21,440 nucleotides of DNA. Origin: 66-474 sp964489055 (GTDB taxonomy: Bacteria > Pseudomonadota > Gammaproteobacteria > Xanthomonadales > Rhodanobacteraceae). The notes beneath the pieces were generated by a model. The model saw only the letters and a list, made by a program, of their open reading frames with translations, made no database searches and was not told the origin of the DNA. The stretch is taken from assembly GCA_964489055.1 (NCBI GenBank), contig CAZAXF010000052.1:1-21440 (forward strand), written 5' to 3'. The position numbers and the translations under genes are program-made. Below are positions 1-7,680 of this stretch, one piece after another (the first letter of the stretch is position 1; every line of letters starts with the position of its first letter).

Positions 1-219
1 GGACATGCGCGGATGAGCTCGGCCAGGAACTTCTGATCCGCACCATCCGCGTCCACCCGCGTCCAATGCTCTTGATCCGTGGCATCCGTGCCGATCCGTG
101 GCAAAAAGCTCTTGACGCGGACATGCGCGGATGAGCTCGGCCAGGAACTTCTGATCCGCACCATCCGCGTCCATCCGCGTCCAATGCTCTTGATCCGTGG
201 CATCCGTGTCCATCCGTGG
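1..219. repeat. 118-bp tandem direct repeat, about 1.9 copies
   Basis: The first copy spans 1-118 and the second starts at 119 and runs to about 219, with only a few differences (for example ccaccc versus ccatcc). The unit itself is built of short degenerate ATCCGYG-type words (atccgcg, atccgtgg, catccgtg), so it looks like a repeat within a repeat. The first copy begins at base 1, so the array may extend to the left. No reading frame here looks coding. Confidence 0.85.
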
Positions 220-270
220 TGAACCGCTTTTTCGGCAGACAAGCCCGGCTCGCGTACCACGACCGCAACC

Positions 271-289
271 GTTTATCATTCTCATTTGC
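271..289 (-). promoter_or_regulatory. Possible Fur-type operator before the multicopper oxidase
   Basis: Read on the minus strand the site is GCAAATGAGAATGATAAAC. By eye it matches 13 of 19 positions of the classical Fur consensus GATAATGATAATCATTATC, including the AATGAGAATGAT core. It ends 20 bases before the oxidase start codon at 310, where repressor binding would block transcription or initiation. This is a motif match only; iron-dependent control is inferred. Confidence 0.45.
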
Positions 290-309
290 CTCCCTGCATT
301 GAGGTGTCC

Positions 310-1791
310 ATGGATCGCCGCGATTTCCTGAAGACTGCGGGCGTGTCCGCGTTTGCCGCGGGCATGCTGCCCGGCGCGGATGCACTGGCCGCGGAGGTTG
401 CGCGACCCAGCCATGCGCAAACCACGGCGCCGGCCGGCAAGGCCGACTACACGTTGCGCATCGACCACGGGGTGCTGGAAGTCGGTCCGCAGAAATTCGT
501 TTCGACCACGCTCTACAACGGCGACTTCCCCGGCCCGTTGCTGCGCTTCCGCGAAGGCCAGCCGACGATGGTCGACATCTTCAACGACACAGACCACGAC
601 GAGCAGGTGCACTGGCACGGCCAGTTCCTGCCCGACAGCGTGGACGGCGCATTCGAGGAACGCACGCCGCCGGTTCCCGCGCATGGCCATCGGCGTGAAG
701 TCTTCACACCGCGCCCGTCCGGACTGCGCTTCTACCACACGCACGTGCGTGGCGGCGTCGACCTGGCGCGTGGGCTCTACACCGGACAGGCCGGCCCCGT
801 GTACATCGAACCGAAACACGATCCGGGCGCGTACGACCGCGAAGTGTTCCTGACGCTCAAGGAATTCCTGCCGTATCTGACCCACATGGACGACGACACG
901 CCGTTCATGGAACCGTCCGGCAGGGAACTGGACCTGATCACCATCGCCGCGCACGCCGATCCCGAATCCGGCAAGGTGCCACCCGGTTACGAACTGGCGT
1001 ATGACGCGTTCACGATCAACGGCAAGGCGCTGGGCCACGGCGAACCGGTCCGCGTGAAGCGCGGCGAGCGCGTACTGCTGCACGTGGTCAACGCCAGCGC
1101 CACCGAAAACCGCAGCCTCGCCCTGCCCGGCCATACCTTCAAGGTCATCGCCCTGGACGGCAATCCGGTGCCGCACCCGGCCGAGGTTCCGGTGCTGTGG
1201 CTGGGTACCGCCGAGCGCGTCTCGGCAATCGTGGAGATGAACCACCCCGGCGTGTGGGTGCTCGGCGACACCGCCGACGCCGATCGCGAGGGCGGCATGG
1301 GCATCGTCGTCGAGTACGCCGGCGCCACCGGCAAGCCGCAATGGCAGGCGCCGCCCGCGTTCCAGTGGGACTATCGCCTGTTCCAGGACCCGAAGCGCAA
1401 GGTACAAACGCCGGAGGAGGTGATCGACATGGTCATCACCGAGCGCCAGGGCGCGGCCCGCGGATTCGACCTGTGGTCGATCAACGGCACGCCCTACGAC
1501 TGGAAGACCATGCCGGTGACGCGCAGGCTGAAACGCGGCCGCCGCTACCGCCTGCGCTACCGCAACGCCAGCGACGACATACATCCACTGCACCTGCACC
1601 GCCACACCTTCGAGCTGGTGAACCTGCACGGTCACAAGACCGCCGGGGTCATGAAGGACGTGGTGCTGGTGCCGCCGTTCCAGACCGTCGAGGTGGACTT
1701 CACCGCCGACATGCCCGGCCTTACCCTGTGGCACTGCCACATGCAGCCACACATGGACTTCGGTTTCATGGTGCTGTTCGAGACAACCTGA
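310..1791 (+). CDS. Tat-exported three-domain multicopper oxidase (laccase-like)
   Basis: Predicted 493-aa periplasmic oxidase that would couple one-electron oxidation of a phenol, metal ion or other substrate to reduction of O2 to water. The N-terminus MDRRDFLKTAG is a twin-arginine signal followed by a hydrophobic stretch to about residue 28. All four copper motifs are present: HWH (H101, H103), HTH (H143, H145), HPLHLH (H425, H428, H430) and HCHMQPH (H475-H481, with Cys476 as the type 1 ligand). Ten residues after Cys476, where many of these enzymes carry the axial Met, there is Phe486, followed by Met487. The ATG at 310 is preferred to an upstream in-frame TTG at 286 because GAGGTG lies directly before it and because it places the RR motif at residues 3-4. 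The small His-rich secreted protein follows 98 bases downstream. The substrate cannot be read from sequence. Confidence 0.93.
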   Translation: MDRRDFLKTAGVSAFAAGMLPGADALAAEVARPSHAQTTAPAGKADYTLRIDHGVLEVGPQKFVSTTLYNGDFPGPLLRFREGQPTMVDIFNDTDHDEQVHWHGQFLPDSVDGAFEERTPPVPAHGHRREVFTPRPSGLRFYHTHVRGGVDLARGLYTGQAGPVYIEPKHDPGAYDREVFLTLKEFLPYLTHMDDDTPFMEPSGRELDLITIAAHADPESGKVPPGYELAYDAFTINGKALGHGEPVRVKRGERVLLHVVNASATENRSLALPGHTFKVIALDGNPVPHPAEVPVLWLGTAERVSAIVEMNHPGVWVLGDTADADREGGMGIVVEYAGATGKPQWQAPPAFQWDYRLFQDPKRKVQTPEEVIDMVITERQGAARGFDLWSINGTPYDWKTMPVTRRLKRGRRYRLRYRNASDDIHPLHLHRHTFELVNLHGHKTAGVMKDVVLVPPFQTVEVDFTADMPGLTLWHCHMQPHMDFGFMVLFETT

Positions 1792-1889
1792 CGGCGGATG
1801 CGGGGTGCGCCCGACATGCGCATCCCGCCTGCTGCGTGCGACCGACGACGTGGGTCGCGGTACCCCGCCGGAACCGACTGGAGGCCGGA

Positions 1890-2300
1890 ATGAAGAAACT
1901 GTTGCTTGTTGGCGTTGCCGCATGGCTGGCGGGCGGATCCGCGTTGGCGCAAGGTGCGTCCGTGCAACGCGAAATCGCAACCACCCACGCGCACGCAAGG
2001 ATGGCTGCCACCGCCGACACCGTCGAGATCGGGCACGCCCACCTGCACCACGTGGTCAACTGTCTGGTCGGACCCGGAGGCAAGGGATTCGATGCCGCCG
2101 AGGTCAACCCGTGCAAGGGCATGGGCAATGGCGCCATTCCCGATGCCCGGGGCAATGCAAGCCTGCAGGCCGCGCTGAAGCGCGCGCTTGCGAGCGCCGA
2201 GGCCGGGCTGGCGGCCAGCGATCTCGCTACCATCCATCGCGACGGGCACAAGGTCGTCGCGGAACTGGAATCGAAAACCGCGGCTCGCCCCGGATCCTGA
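1890..2300 (+). CDS. Small secreted His-rich protein, copy 1
   Basis: A 136-aa protein with an Ala-rich signal peptide (about residues 1-21, ending ALAQG) and a GGAGG ribosome site at 1880-1884. The mature N-terminal half is rich in histidine: H33, H35, H49, H51, H53 and H54, in a THAHA block and an HAHLHHVVNCLVGP block, with two cysteines (C58, C75) and the motif NPCKGMGNGAIPD. The second half looks helical and Ala/Leu-rich. It aligns without gaps over about 100 residues to the protein at 16168-16596, with more than half the positions identical and all these His and Cys residues kept. I do not recognise the family. Metal binding in the periplasm is inferred from the His/Cys pattern and from the multicopper oxidase just upstream, which may share its transcript. 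Confidence 0.85.
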   Translation: MKKLLLVGVAAWLAGGSALAQGASVQREIATTHAHARMAATADTVEIGHAHLHHVVNCLVGPGGKGFDAAEVNPCKGMGNGAIPDARGNASLQAALKRALASAEAGLAASDLATIHRDGHKVVAELESKTAARPGS

Positions 2301-2438
2301 CAGCGCCCCCGGCACCGGGACGCGTGACGGCCGCAGGCCGGACCCATGCCCCATGCGGGATCCGGAGCACGTGACCTCGATCAGCGGCAAGGGTCCGCCG
2401 GCGGCGCATACTGATGGGTCAGCGACGGGAGCAGTCCG

Positions 2439-3389
2439 ATGTCAACCCGCTATACCACGGTTTCCAGCAACATCCTCGAAGCCATCGGCGACACCCCGCT
2501 GGTGGAAATCGACGGCGTGTTCGCCAAGTGCGAATTCCTCAATCCCTCCGGTTCGATCAAGGCCCGCATCGCCAGGTACATCATCGAACGCGCCGAGCAG
2601 ACCGGCGCCATCAAGCCCGGCGACACGATCGTCGAGGCCACCAGCGGCAACACCGGCAACGCGTTCTCGCTGGTCGCCGCGGTCAAGGGCTACCGCATGA
2701 TCGTGGTGATGCCCGAAGGTCTTTCCAGCGAGCGCGTGGCGATCTCGCGCGCCTACGGCGCCGAGGTCCTGTTCTGCGGCACCTTCCACGTCAACGACGC
2801 GCTGGAACGCGCGCGCGAGCTCGGCCGCCAGCCGGGATTCTTCTTCCCCGGACAGTTCGAGAACGAATGGAACGTGGACGAGAACCGCGAGGTGCTGGGG
2901 CCTGAAATCCTTTCCCAGCTTCCCGAGGGCCGCGTGCCCGACGCGTTCGTGCACGGGGTCGGCACCGGCGGCACCCTGATCGGAGTCGGCCAGGCCTTCC
3001 GCAAGGTGAACCCCGACGTGCGGTTGTTCGCGATGGAGCCGTCCGAGTCGCGCACGATCCTGTGCGGCGAAGTCGCGCTGCACAGGATCGAGGGCATCTC
3101 CGATGGCTTCGTGCCCGGCATCTTCGCCCAGCACCGAGCGCTGGTGCGCGACACCACCAGCGTCGCCAGCGCCGAGGCGATCGCCGAGATGCGCAAGCTG
3201 GCGCGTACCCGCGGGTTGTTCTGCGGACCGAGCTCGGGGGCGCACATGATCGCCGCGCGCCAGATCCGCAAGCAGTTCCCGGAACTGAAAACCGTCGTGA
3301 CGGTGCTTGCCGACGAGGGCGAGAAGTACCTGCAGGACTTCTTCATGCGTCCGGCGCCCGGCAGCGACCGCCCGGTACCGTTCCACTGA
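2439..3389 (+). CDS. PLP-dependent cysteine synthase family protein
   Basis: A 316-aa fold-type II PLP enzyme of the cysteine synthase / cystathionine beta-synthase family, which performs beta-replacement on O-acetylserine-like substrates. The motif NPSGSIKAR carries the PLP lysine K41. SGNTGN (residues 69-74) is the substrate/carboxylate loop, GTGGT (175-179) binds the PLP phosphate, and GPSSGAH is the C-terminal cofactor-contact motif. Length is normal for a catalytic domain without the CBS regulatory domain. The ATG at 2439 has GGAG at 2428-2431 as a ribosome site. The glutathione S-transferase gene starts 7 bases after the stop, so the two are probably co-transcribed. Whether the substrate is O-acetylserine, or the enzyme is a specialised paralogue, cannot be told. 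Confidence 0.9.
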   Translation: MSTRYTTVSSNILEAIGDTPLVEIDGVFAKCEFLNPSGSIKARIARYIIERAEQTGAIKPGDTIVEATSGNTGNAFSLVAAVKGYRMIVVMPEGLSSERVAISRAYGAEVLFCGTFHVNDALERARELGRQPGFFFPGQFENEWNVDENREVLGPEILSQLPEGRVPDAFVHGVGTGGTLIGVGQAFRKVNPDVRLFAMEPSESRTILCGEVALHRIEGISDGFVPGIFAQHRALVRDTTSVASAEAIAEMRKLARTRGLFCGPSSGAHMIAARQIRKQFPELKTVVTVLADEGEKYLQDFFMRPAPGSDRPVPFH

Positions 3390-3396
3390 CGCCACC

Positions 3397-4047
3397 ATGC
3401 TGCTGCTCGATGCCCTCAGCCCAGCCCCGCGCACGGTACGCATGTGCCTCGCGGAAAAGGGCCTTGCGCTGGCGACCCGCAACGTGGACGTGTTCACGGG
3501 CGAGAACCGGCAGCCAGCGTACCTCGCGCACAACCCGGCCGGCACGACGCCGACGCTGCTGCTGGACGACGGCACCGCGATCGCCGAATCCGTCGCGATC
3601 ATGGAATATCTGGAAGAGCTGCACCCGGAGCCGCCGCTGATCGGCGCCACGCCCGTCGAGCGCGCCCTGACCCGCCAGTGGCTGCGCCGTGCCGAACTCA
3701 ACATCACCGAGAACATCCACAACGCGTACCACTACGCCGAAGGCCTGGCGCGCTTCCGGGACCGCATCCCGGTGGTGCCGGAAGCCGCCGATGGCTTGGA
3801 ACGCGTGGCGCAGGATCGCATCGCGTGGCTCGACGGCATGCTCGATGGCCACCAGTGGCTTGCCGGAAAGCGCTTCACCATCGCCGACATCTGGCTGTAC
3901 GTGTGGCTGGATTTCGCCGGATCGGTCGGCCAGCCGTTCGACCGCGGCCTGCGCAACATCGCGCCGTGGTTCGAGCGCGTGGCCGCACGGGCTTCGGCCA
4001 GAGCCAGCCTGCATCCCGGCTGCAAACCCGGCGGCGTGCGGGGCTGA
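3397..4047 (+). CDS. Glutathione S-transferase family protein
   Basis: A 216-aa cytosolic GST-like protein that would conjugate or reduce substrates with glutathione. The N-terminal thioredoxin-fold domain (about residues 1-80) begins MLLLDALSPAPRTVR, with Ser8 near the usual catalytic position. It also carries NPAGTTPTLLLDDG (cis-Pro region) and AESVAIMEYLEE, the glutathione gamma-Glu binding Glu-Ser. The C-terminal helical domain (about 87-205) includes WLAGKRFTIADIWLYVWLDF, which holds the conserved Asp of the N-capping box. The short overlap with the cysteine-synthase operon (7-bp gap) suggests a link between thiol synthesis and detoxification. There is no strong ribosome site, consistent with translation coupled to the upstream gene. 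Confidence 0.88.
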   Translation: MLLLDALSPAPRTVRMCLAEKGLALATRNVDVFTGENRQPAYLAHNPAGTTPTLLLDDGTAIAESVAIMEYLEELHPEPPLIGATPVERALTRQWLRRAELNITENIHNAYHYAEGLARFRDRIPVVPEAADGLERVAQDRIAWLDGMLDGHQWLAGKRFTIADIWLYVWLDFAGSVGQPFDRGLRNIAPWFERVAARASARASLHPGCKPGGVRG

Positions 4048-4145
4048 TGATGGTTGCTCCATTCGCACGCCGCGCGTCGTCTGCACCCACGCTGCCGGAA
4101 TCTGCGGCAAGCCCTGGAGATTCGCTGGTACAAGATCATCAACCG

Positions 4146-4182
4146 CGTTCGTCCCGAGCGTAGCGCAGCGAAGTCGAAGGAC
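4146..4182. repeat. Dispersed intergenic repeat (GAGCGTAGCGCAGCGAAGTC type)
   Basis: The stretch contains GAGCGTAGCGCAGCGAAGTC followed by GAAGGAC. From memory this is a dispersed intergenic repeat found many times in Lysobacterales and other proteobacterial genomes. A partial inverted partner (GGTCCTTCGGCC) follows at about 4199-4210. The 254-base gap 4048-4301 between the GST and the AhpD-like gene otherwise shows no supported gene; short reading frames across it are low-complexity. Confidence 0.6.
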
Positions 4183-4301
4183 AGTTCCCTTCGAACCTGG
4201 TCCTTCGGCCCGCGTGCGGAACCTGCCCCGGCGCAGCCGAAGGCCGGACCAGCGACTGCAAAGAAGACACCCCGACAATACATCACCATGGAGGCATCGA
4301 A

Positions 4302-4772
4302 ATGACCCAACGCATGAACTACACCCAGGCATCCCCGGACGGCTTCAAGGCCATGCGCCAGTTGCAGGAGCACGTCGAAACCTGCGGCCTCGAACACAAG
4401 CTGCTGGAACTGGTGAAGATGCGCGCCTCGCAGATCAACGGCTGCGCGTATTGCCTGGACATGCATTCGAAGGACGCGCGCGCCGCGGGCGAAACCGAGC
4501 AGCGCCTGTACGTCCTGAACGCCTGGCGCGAGGCGCCGTTCTACAGCGAACGCGAGCGCGCCGCGCTGGCCTGGACCGAGGCGCTGACCCGCATCGCCGA
4601 CTCCCACGGGGTGCCCGATGCGCTCTACGACGAAGTCCGCAAACAGTTCAGCGACAAGGAGCTGGCCGATCTTTCGCTCGCAGTGATCGCGATCAACGGC
4701 TGGAACCGCCTGGCGATCCCGTTCCGCTCCGAGCCCGGCCATTACCAGCCGCGCAGCCCCGCCGCAGCGTGA
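4302..4772 (+). CDS. Carboxymuconolactone decarboxylase (AhpD-like) family protein
   Basis: A 156-aa all-helical protein of the CMD/AhpD superfamily. It has the CxxC-x3-H signature of the peroxidase-type members: INGCAYCLDMH, with C48, C51 and H55. AhpD-type proteins use these cysteines as an alkylhydroperoxidase or disulfide carrier, so a thiol peroxidase role is more likely here than ring-cleavage decarboxylation. The ATG at 4302 is preceded by GGAGG at 4290-4294 with a 7-base spacer. It lies between a GST and an aldehyde dehydrogenase on the same strand, in keeping with an oxidant or electrophile detoxification block. The precise substrate is unknown. Confidence 0.9.
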   Translation: MTQRMNYTQASPDGFKAMRQLQEHVETCGLEHKLLELVKMRASQINGCAYCLDMHSKDARAAGETEQRLYVLNAWREAPFYSERERAALAWTEALTRIADSHGVPDALYDEVRKQFSDKELADLSLAVIAINGWNRLAIPFRSEPGHYQPRSPAAA

Positions 4773-4864
4773 GCCCGGCGCGCCCGGAACGACCCGGGCT
4801 GGTGTCCGGGTCGGCCCGCGCGCAAGATGCGAACGACGCGGAAATTGATCCGGCAACCGAAGAC

Positions 4865-6280
4865 ATGGACACGATCGCTACCGAAGCAACCGACCTCGAA
4901 CCCTTGCTGCAGCGCCAGCGCGAGGCGCACCGGCGCGATCCCTATCTCGCATGGGCGGCGCGCGCCACGCGCCTGCGCACGCTGCGCGCACTGCTGACCG
5001 AAAACGAGGACGCGATCTGCCGCGCGGTCAGCGAGGATTTCGGCTGCCGCCCGTACGAGGAAACCCAACTGCTGGAACTGTTCCCGTCGCTGGACGGCAT
5101 TGCCCACGCGCTGCGTCACGGCCGGGGCTGGATGCGCCCGCGAAACGCGTTCGCGAGCTTCTGGTTCCTGCCCGCGCGTACCACGCTGCTCGCGCAACCA
5201 CTGGGCGTCATCGGGATCATCGTGCCGTGGAACTACCCGCTGTTCCTGGCCATCGGCCCGCTCACCGACGCGCTGACCGCGGGCAACCGCGCCATGGTAA
5301 AGATGAGCGAGTACACGCCGCGGTTCTCGGCGCTGTTCGCAAGGCTCGCCGAACAGTATTTCCCGGACGGCAGCGTGACCGTGGTCAACGGCGGGCCCGA
5401 GATCGGCAAGGCCTTTTCCGCGCTGCCGTTCGACCATCTCCTTTTCACCGGATCCACCGCGGTCGGGCGCGAGGTGATGCGCGCGGCCGCGGCCAACCTG
5501 ACGCCGGTGACGCTGGAACTGGGCGGCAAGTCGCCGGCAATCATCGGGCCGGGCGCCGACTTCGCGCGCGCGGTCGAGCGCATCGTCTACGGCAAGTGCG
5601 TCAACGCGGGGCAGACCTGCATCGCGCCCGATTACGTGCTGCTGCCGCGTGCACGCGAGCGCGAATTCATCGACAGCGCGCGCGGCGTGTTCGCACGCAT
5701 GTATCCCGACTTCGCGCAGGGCGAAAGCTACGCCAGCATCATCACCGACGCTCAGCACCAGCGGCTGGTCACGCTGCGCGACGATGCGCTGTCACGCGGC
5801 GCAACCGCACACCCGCTGACCGACGCCACGGCCGACGCCGCAAGGCGCATGCCACCGATCCTCCTGACCGGCGTGGATCCTGAAAGCGACATCCTCAACC
5901 AGGAAATCTTCGGCCCGCTGCTGCCGCTGATCCCGTACGACGATCTCGACGAGGCGCTGGCGTTCGTGGATGCGCGCCCGCACCCGCTGTCCCTGTACCT
6001 GTTCGAGCACGACAAGGCGCTGCAACGCCATGTGCTGGAACGGCAGCTCGCCGGCGGCGTCACCATCAACGACACACTCTTCCACATCGCCCAGCAGGGC
6101 CTGCCGTTCGGCGGCGTGGGCGATTCGGGCATGGGCGCCTACCACGGCGAATACGGCTTTCGCACCTTCTCGAAGATGAAGCCGGTATTCCGGCAGGCAC
6201 GCTTCAACGGAACCGGGTTGCTGAACCCGCCCTACGGCGCGCGCTTCCGGCGCATGCTGAAACTGCTGCTGCGTCGATGA
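4865..6280 (+). CDS. Aldehyde dehydrogenase, coniferyl-aldehyde dehydrogenase type
   Basis: A 471-aa NAD(P)-dependent aldehyde dehydrogenase. PWNYP holds the catalytic Asn123, FTGSTAVG is the cofactor loop, ELGGKSP holds the general base Glu218, GQTCIAPDYV holds the nucleophile Cys252, and NQEIFGPLLP binds cofactor. The short N-terminus (PLLQRQREAHRRDP) and a C-terminus with GFRTFSKMKPVFRQ followed by a basic amphipathic tail resemble the coniferyl aldehyde / fatty aldehyde dehydrogenase branch, which acts on aromatic or long-chain aldehydes. The ATG at 4865 gives the normal family N-terminus. An in-frame GTG at 4802 would add 21 unconserved residues, and neither start has a strong ribosome site. 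The frame stays open far upstream by chance. The physiological substrate is inferred only. Confidence 0.88.
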   Translation: MDTIATEATDLEPLLQRQREAHRRDPYLAWAARATRLRTLRALLTENEDAICRAVSEDFGCRPYEETQLLELFPSLDGIAHALRHGRGWMRPRNAFASFWFLPARTTLLAQPLGVIGIIVPWNYPLFLAIGPLTDALTAGNRAMVKMSEYTPRFSALFARLAEQYFPDGSVTVVNGGPEIGKAFSALPFDHLLFTGSTAVGREVMRAAAANLTPVTLELGGKSPAIIGPGADFARAVERIVYGKCVNAGQTCIAPDYVLLPRAREREFIDSARGVFARMYPDFAQGESYASIITDAQHQRLVTLRDDALSRGATAHPLTDATADAARRMPPILLTGVDPESDILNQEIFGPLLPLIPYDDLDEALAFVDARPHPLSLYLFEHDKALQRHVLERQLAGGVTINDTLFHIAQQGLPFGGVGDSGMGAYHGEYGFRTFSKMKPVFRQARFNGTGLLNPPYGARFRRMLKLLLRR

Positions 6281-6339
6281 CGGCGCACGGTGCCGGTGGG
6301 CGAAGATACAAGCGCGGTGTGCCGGAAGAGCCTTGCATT

Positions 6340-6456
6340 GTCATTCCGGGGCCTGCGCCGGCCCGCCGGCGCGGGAACCCGGAATCTGCTCTTGTGTCGC
6401 TGCAGTCGAGAGCAGATTCCGGATAGCACCCACTCCGTGGGTCCGTCCGGAATGAC
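6340..6456. repeat. MITE-like palindromic repeat with terminal inverted repeats
   Basis: A 117-bp block bounded by perfect 10-bp inverted repeats, GTCATTCCGG at 6340-6349 and CCGGAATGAC at 6447-6456. Inside it is a second perfect inverted repeat of 14 bp (6379-6392 and 6409-6422, CCGGAATCTGCTCT and its complement) with a 16-base loop. Further partial copies of the end motif follow at about 6468-6475 and 6511-6523. This is the structure of a non-autonomous palindromic element, and it fills the gap between the aldehyde dehydrogenase and the next gene. Confidence 0.75.
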
Positions 6457-6534
6457 GAAGGTATTGGCGGAATGACCCAGGTCCGGAACAACGTTTCGCA
6501 ATTCCGGGATGACAAAAAGACGGGAGCTTGCTGA

Positions 6535-6954
6535 ATGGCGATGACTGAACGGGAATTGCAACACTTCGACCAGCTTCTGGAGGCCGCGCGGCAGCAGCCG
6601 GAGCCGCAGCGACTGCTGTTCGTGTTCGCGCGCCGCGAGCTGGGCGAGCACCCGACCACCGCGCAGCGCGAAGCCTTCGCACGCGGCGAAGGCGGCCACC
6701 TGCAACCGGCGCTGTGCGTGGACAAGACGCCCGGCGAGGTCGCCGACTTCTCCGCGCTGGTGGCCGAATCCGAACAGACCGGCCAGCACTGGGACATCGT
6801 GTTCGTCGGCAGCCTCGACGGCCGCGGCGGCATCGTCCCCAATTCCGACGAAGCCGACCAGCCGCTGCGCTTCATGGTCAACGCCATCAACGACGGCCGC
6901 GTGGGCGAATTCGCCGCGTTCGATCGCGAGGGCAACACGCTGCGCTTCGTATAG
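6535..6954 (+). CDS. Conserved small cytosolic protein of unknown function
   Basis: A 139-aa soluble acidic protein with no signal peptide or membrane segment. Recognisable stretches are FDQLLEAARQQPEPQRLLFVFARRE, LQPALCVDKTPGEVADFSALVAESEQTG and WDIVFVGSLDGRGG. From memory, homologues in Pseudomonas and related genera carry the database name ribonucleotide reductase subunit alpha, which looks like a propagated misnomer. The protein is far too short and shows none of the radical or active-site motifs of that enzyme. The ATG at 6535 is chosen over the one at 6541 because GGGAG at 6522-6526 is correctly spaced for it. The gene sits directly after the palindromic repeat, so part of the repeat could lie in its leader. 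Confidence 0.82.
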   Translation: MAMTERELQHFDQLLEAARQQPEPQRLLFVFARRELGEHPTTAQREAFARGEGGHLQPALCVDKTPGEVADFSALVAESEQTGQHWDIVFVGSLDGRGGIVPNSDEADQPLRFMVNAINDGRVGEFAAFDREGNTLRFV

Positions 6955-6986
6955 GCGAAAAGCGATTTCGCCCACCCGTTCGGGTG
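6954..6986 (+). terminator. Two back-to-back hairpins after the 139-aa gene
   Basis: A 7-bp perfect stem GGCGAAA/TTTCGCC (6954-6972, 5-base loop) starts on the last base of the stop codon. It is followed at once by CACCCG-TT-CGGGTG (6973-6986). No T-run follows, so this is not a canonical intrinsic terminator, but it may stabilise the 3' end or assist termination. Confidence 0.45.
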
Positions 6987-7085
6987 CATGGTGCCGGCCG
7001 CGCAACCTCCAATACGTGATCCCGCGCAGACGACAGAGACGACCTGTCGCGCAGCATCACGCGGGGTGCGCACCCTCACCCCCAA

Positions 7086-7108
7086 CCCCTCTCCCGGCGG
7101 GAGAGGGG
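7086..7108. repeat. Dispersed CCCCTCTCCC/GGGAGAGGGG palindrome
   Basis: A perfect 10-bp inverted repeat with a 3-base centre, preceded by ACCCTCACCCCCAA. The same sequence type is, from memory, a very common intergenic repeat in proteobacteria. The surrounding gap 6987-7215 holds no supported gene. Confidence 0.7.
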
Positions 7109-7215
7109 AGCCAGCGTGCGGTTCACCCGGCGCGCTCGCGGGCGGAAAACATTTCGGTCGGGATTCGGTAATAATCACATGCCCTCGTGATCACCCCCGA
7201 CAAGGAGCCTCGACC

Positions 7216-7680
7216 ATGAGCCGAATCACCTCCCTGTGGCAAAAGTCGGCGTCGCAGCTTCTGAGCGTGTTGCGCATCGTGTCCGCCTTCCTGTTCATGC
7301 AACACGGTTCCAGGAAGCTCTTCGGCATACCGGGCGGCGAACAACTGCAGCTGATACCGTTCGAAAAACTGTTCACCCTGGCACCCGGACTTGCGGGGAT
7401 CCTGGAACTGGGCGGTGGCCTGCTGCTGCTGGTCGGCCTGTTCACCCGACCCGTCGCCTTCGTGCTTTCGGGCCTGATGGCCTTCGCCTATTTCATGGCG
7501 CACTTCCCGCGCCATCCGGTGTTCCCCATCCTCAACCACGGCGAGCTCGCGGTACTGTTCTGCTTCGCGTTCCTGTACCTGTCCGCCGCTGGCGGCGGGC
7601 CCTGGAGCCTGGACCGCCTGCGCCGTCGCGGCACGACATCAGGGCGCCGCAGTAGTGAGGTGGTAAGAAATGCGGGCTAG
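7216..7680 (+). CDS. DoxX family integral membrane protein
   Basis: A 154-aa protein with four hydrophobic segments at about residues 13-31, 54-77, 79-97 and 107-125. The DoxX features are LRIVSAFLFMQHGSRKLFG in the first helix, LAGILELGGGLLLLVGLFTRPVAFVLSGLMAFAYF in the middle, HFPRHPVFPILNHGELAVLFCFAFLYL and the closing GPWSLD. DoxX-like proteins sit in the inner membrane and have been tied to thiol and oxidative stress or to quinone-linked oxidoreductase complexes; no catalytic role is assured. The ATG at 7216 has AAGGAG before it. The stop codon shares the palindrome CTAG with the stop of the convergent gene on the other strand. Confidence 0.9.
   Translation: MSRITSLWQKSASQLLSVLRIVSAFLFMQHGSRKLFGIPGGEQLQLIPFEKLFTLAPGLAGILELGGGLLLLVGLFTRPVAFVLSGLMAFAYFMAHFPRHPVFPILNHGELAVLFCFAFLYLSAAGGGPWSLDRLRRRGTTSGRRSSEVVRNAG

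Noticed and set aside
1..219. CRISPR array
   Set aside because: The unit is a 118-bp direct repeat with no unique spacers and no cas genes nearby.
3689..4864. Long open extension upstream of the aldehyde dehydrogenase start, in the same frame
   Set aside because: The translation is Arg/Ser/Pro-rich, overlaps the real GST and AhpD-like genes in another frame, and has no domain; it is a high-GC open frame.
7174..7191. Inverted repeat ATCAC-N8-GTGAT before the DoxX gene as a CRP-like site
   Set aside because: The half-sites are in the wrong orientation for TGTGA-N6-TCACA and the spacing differs.
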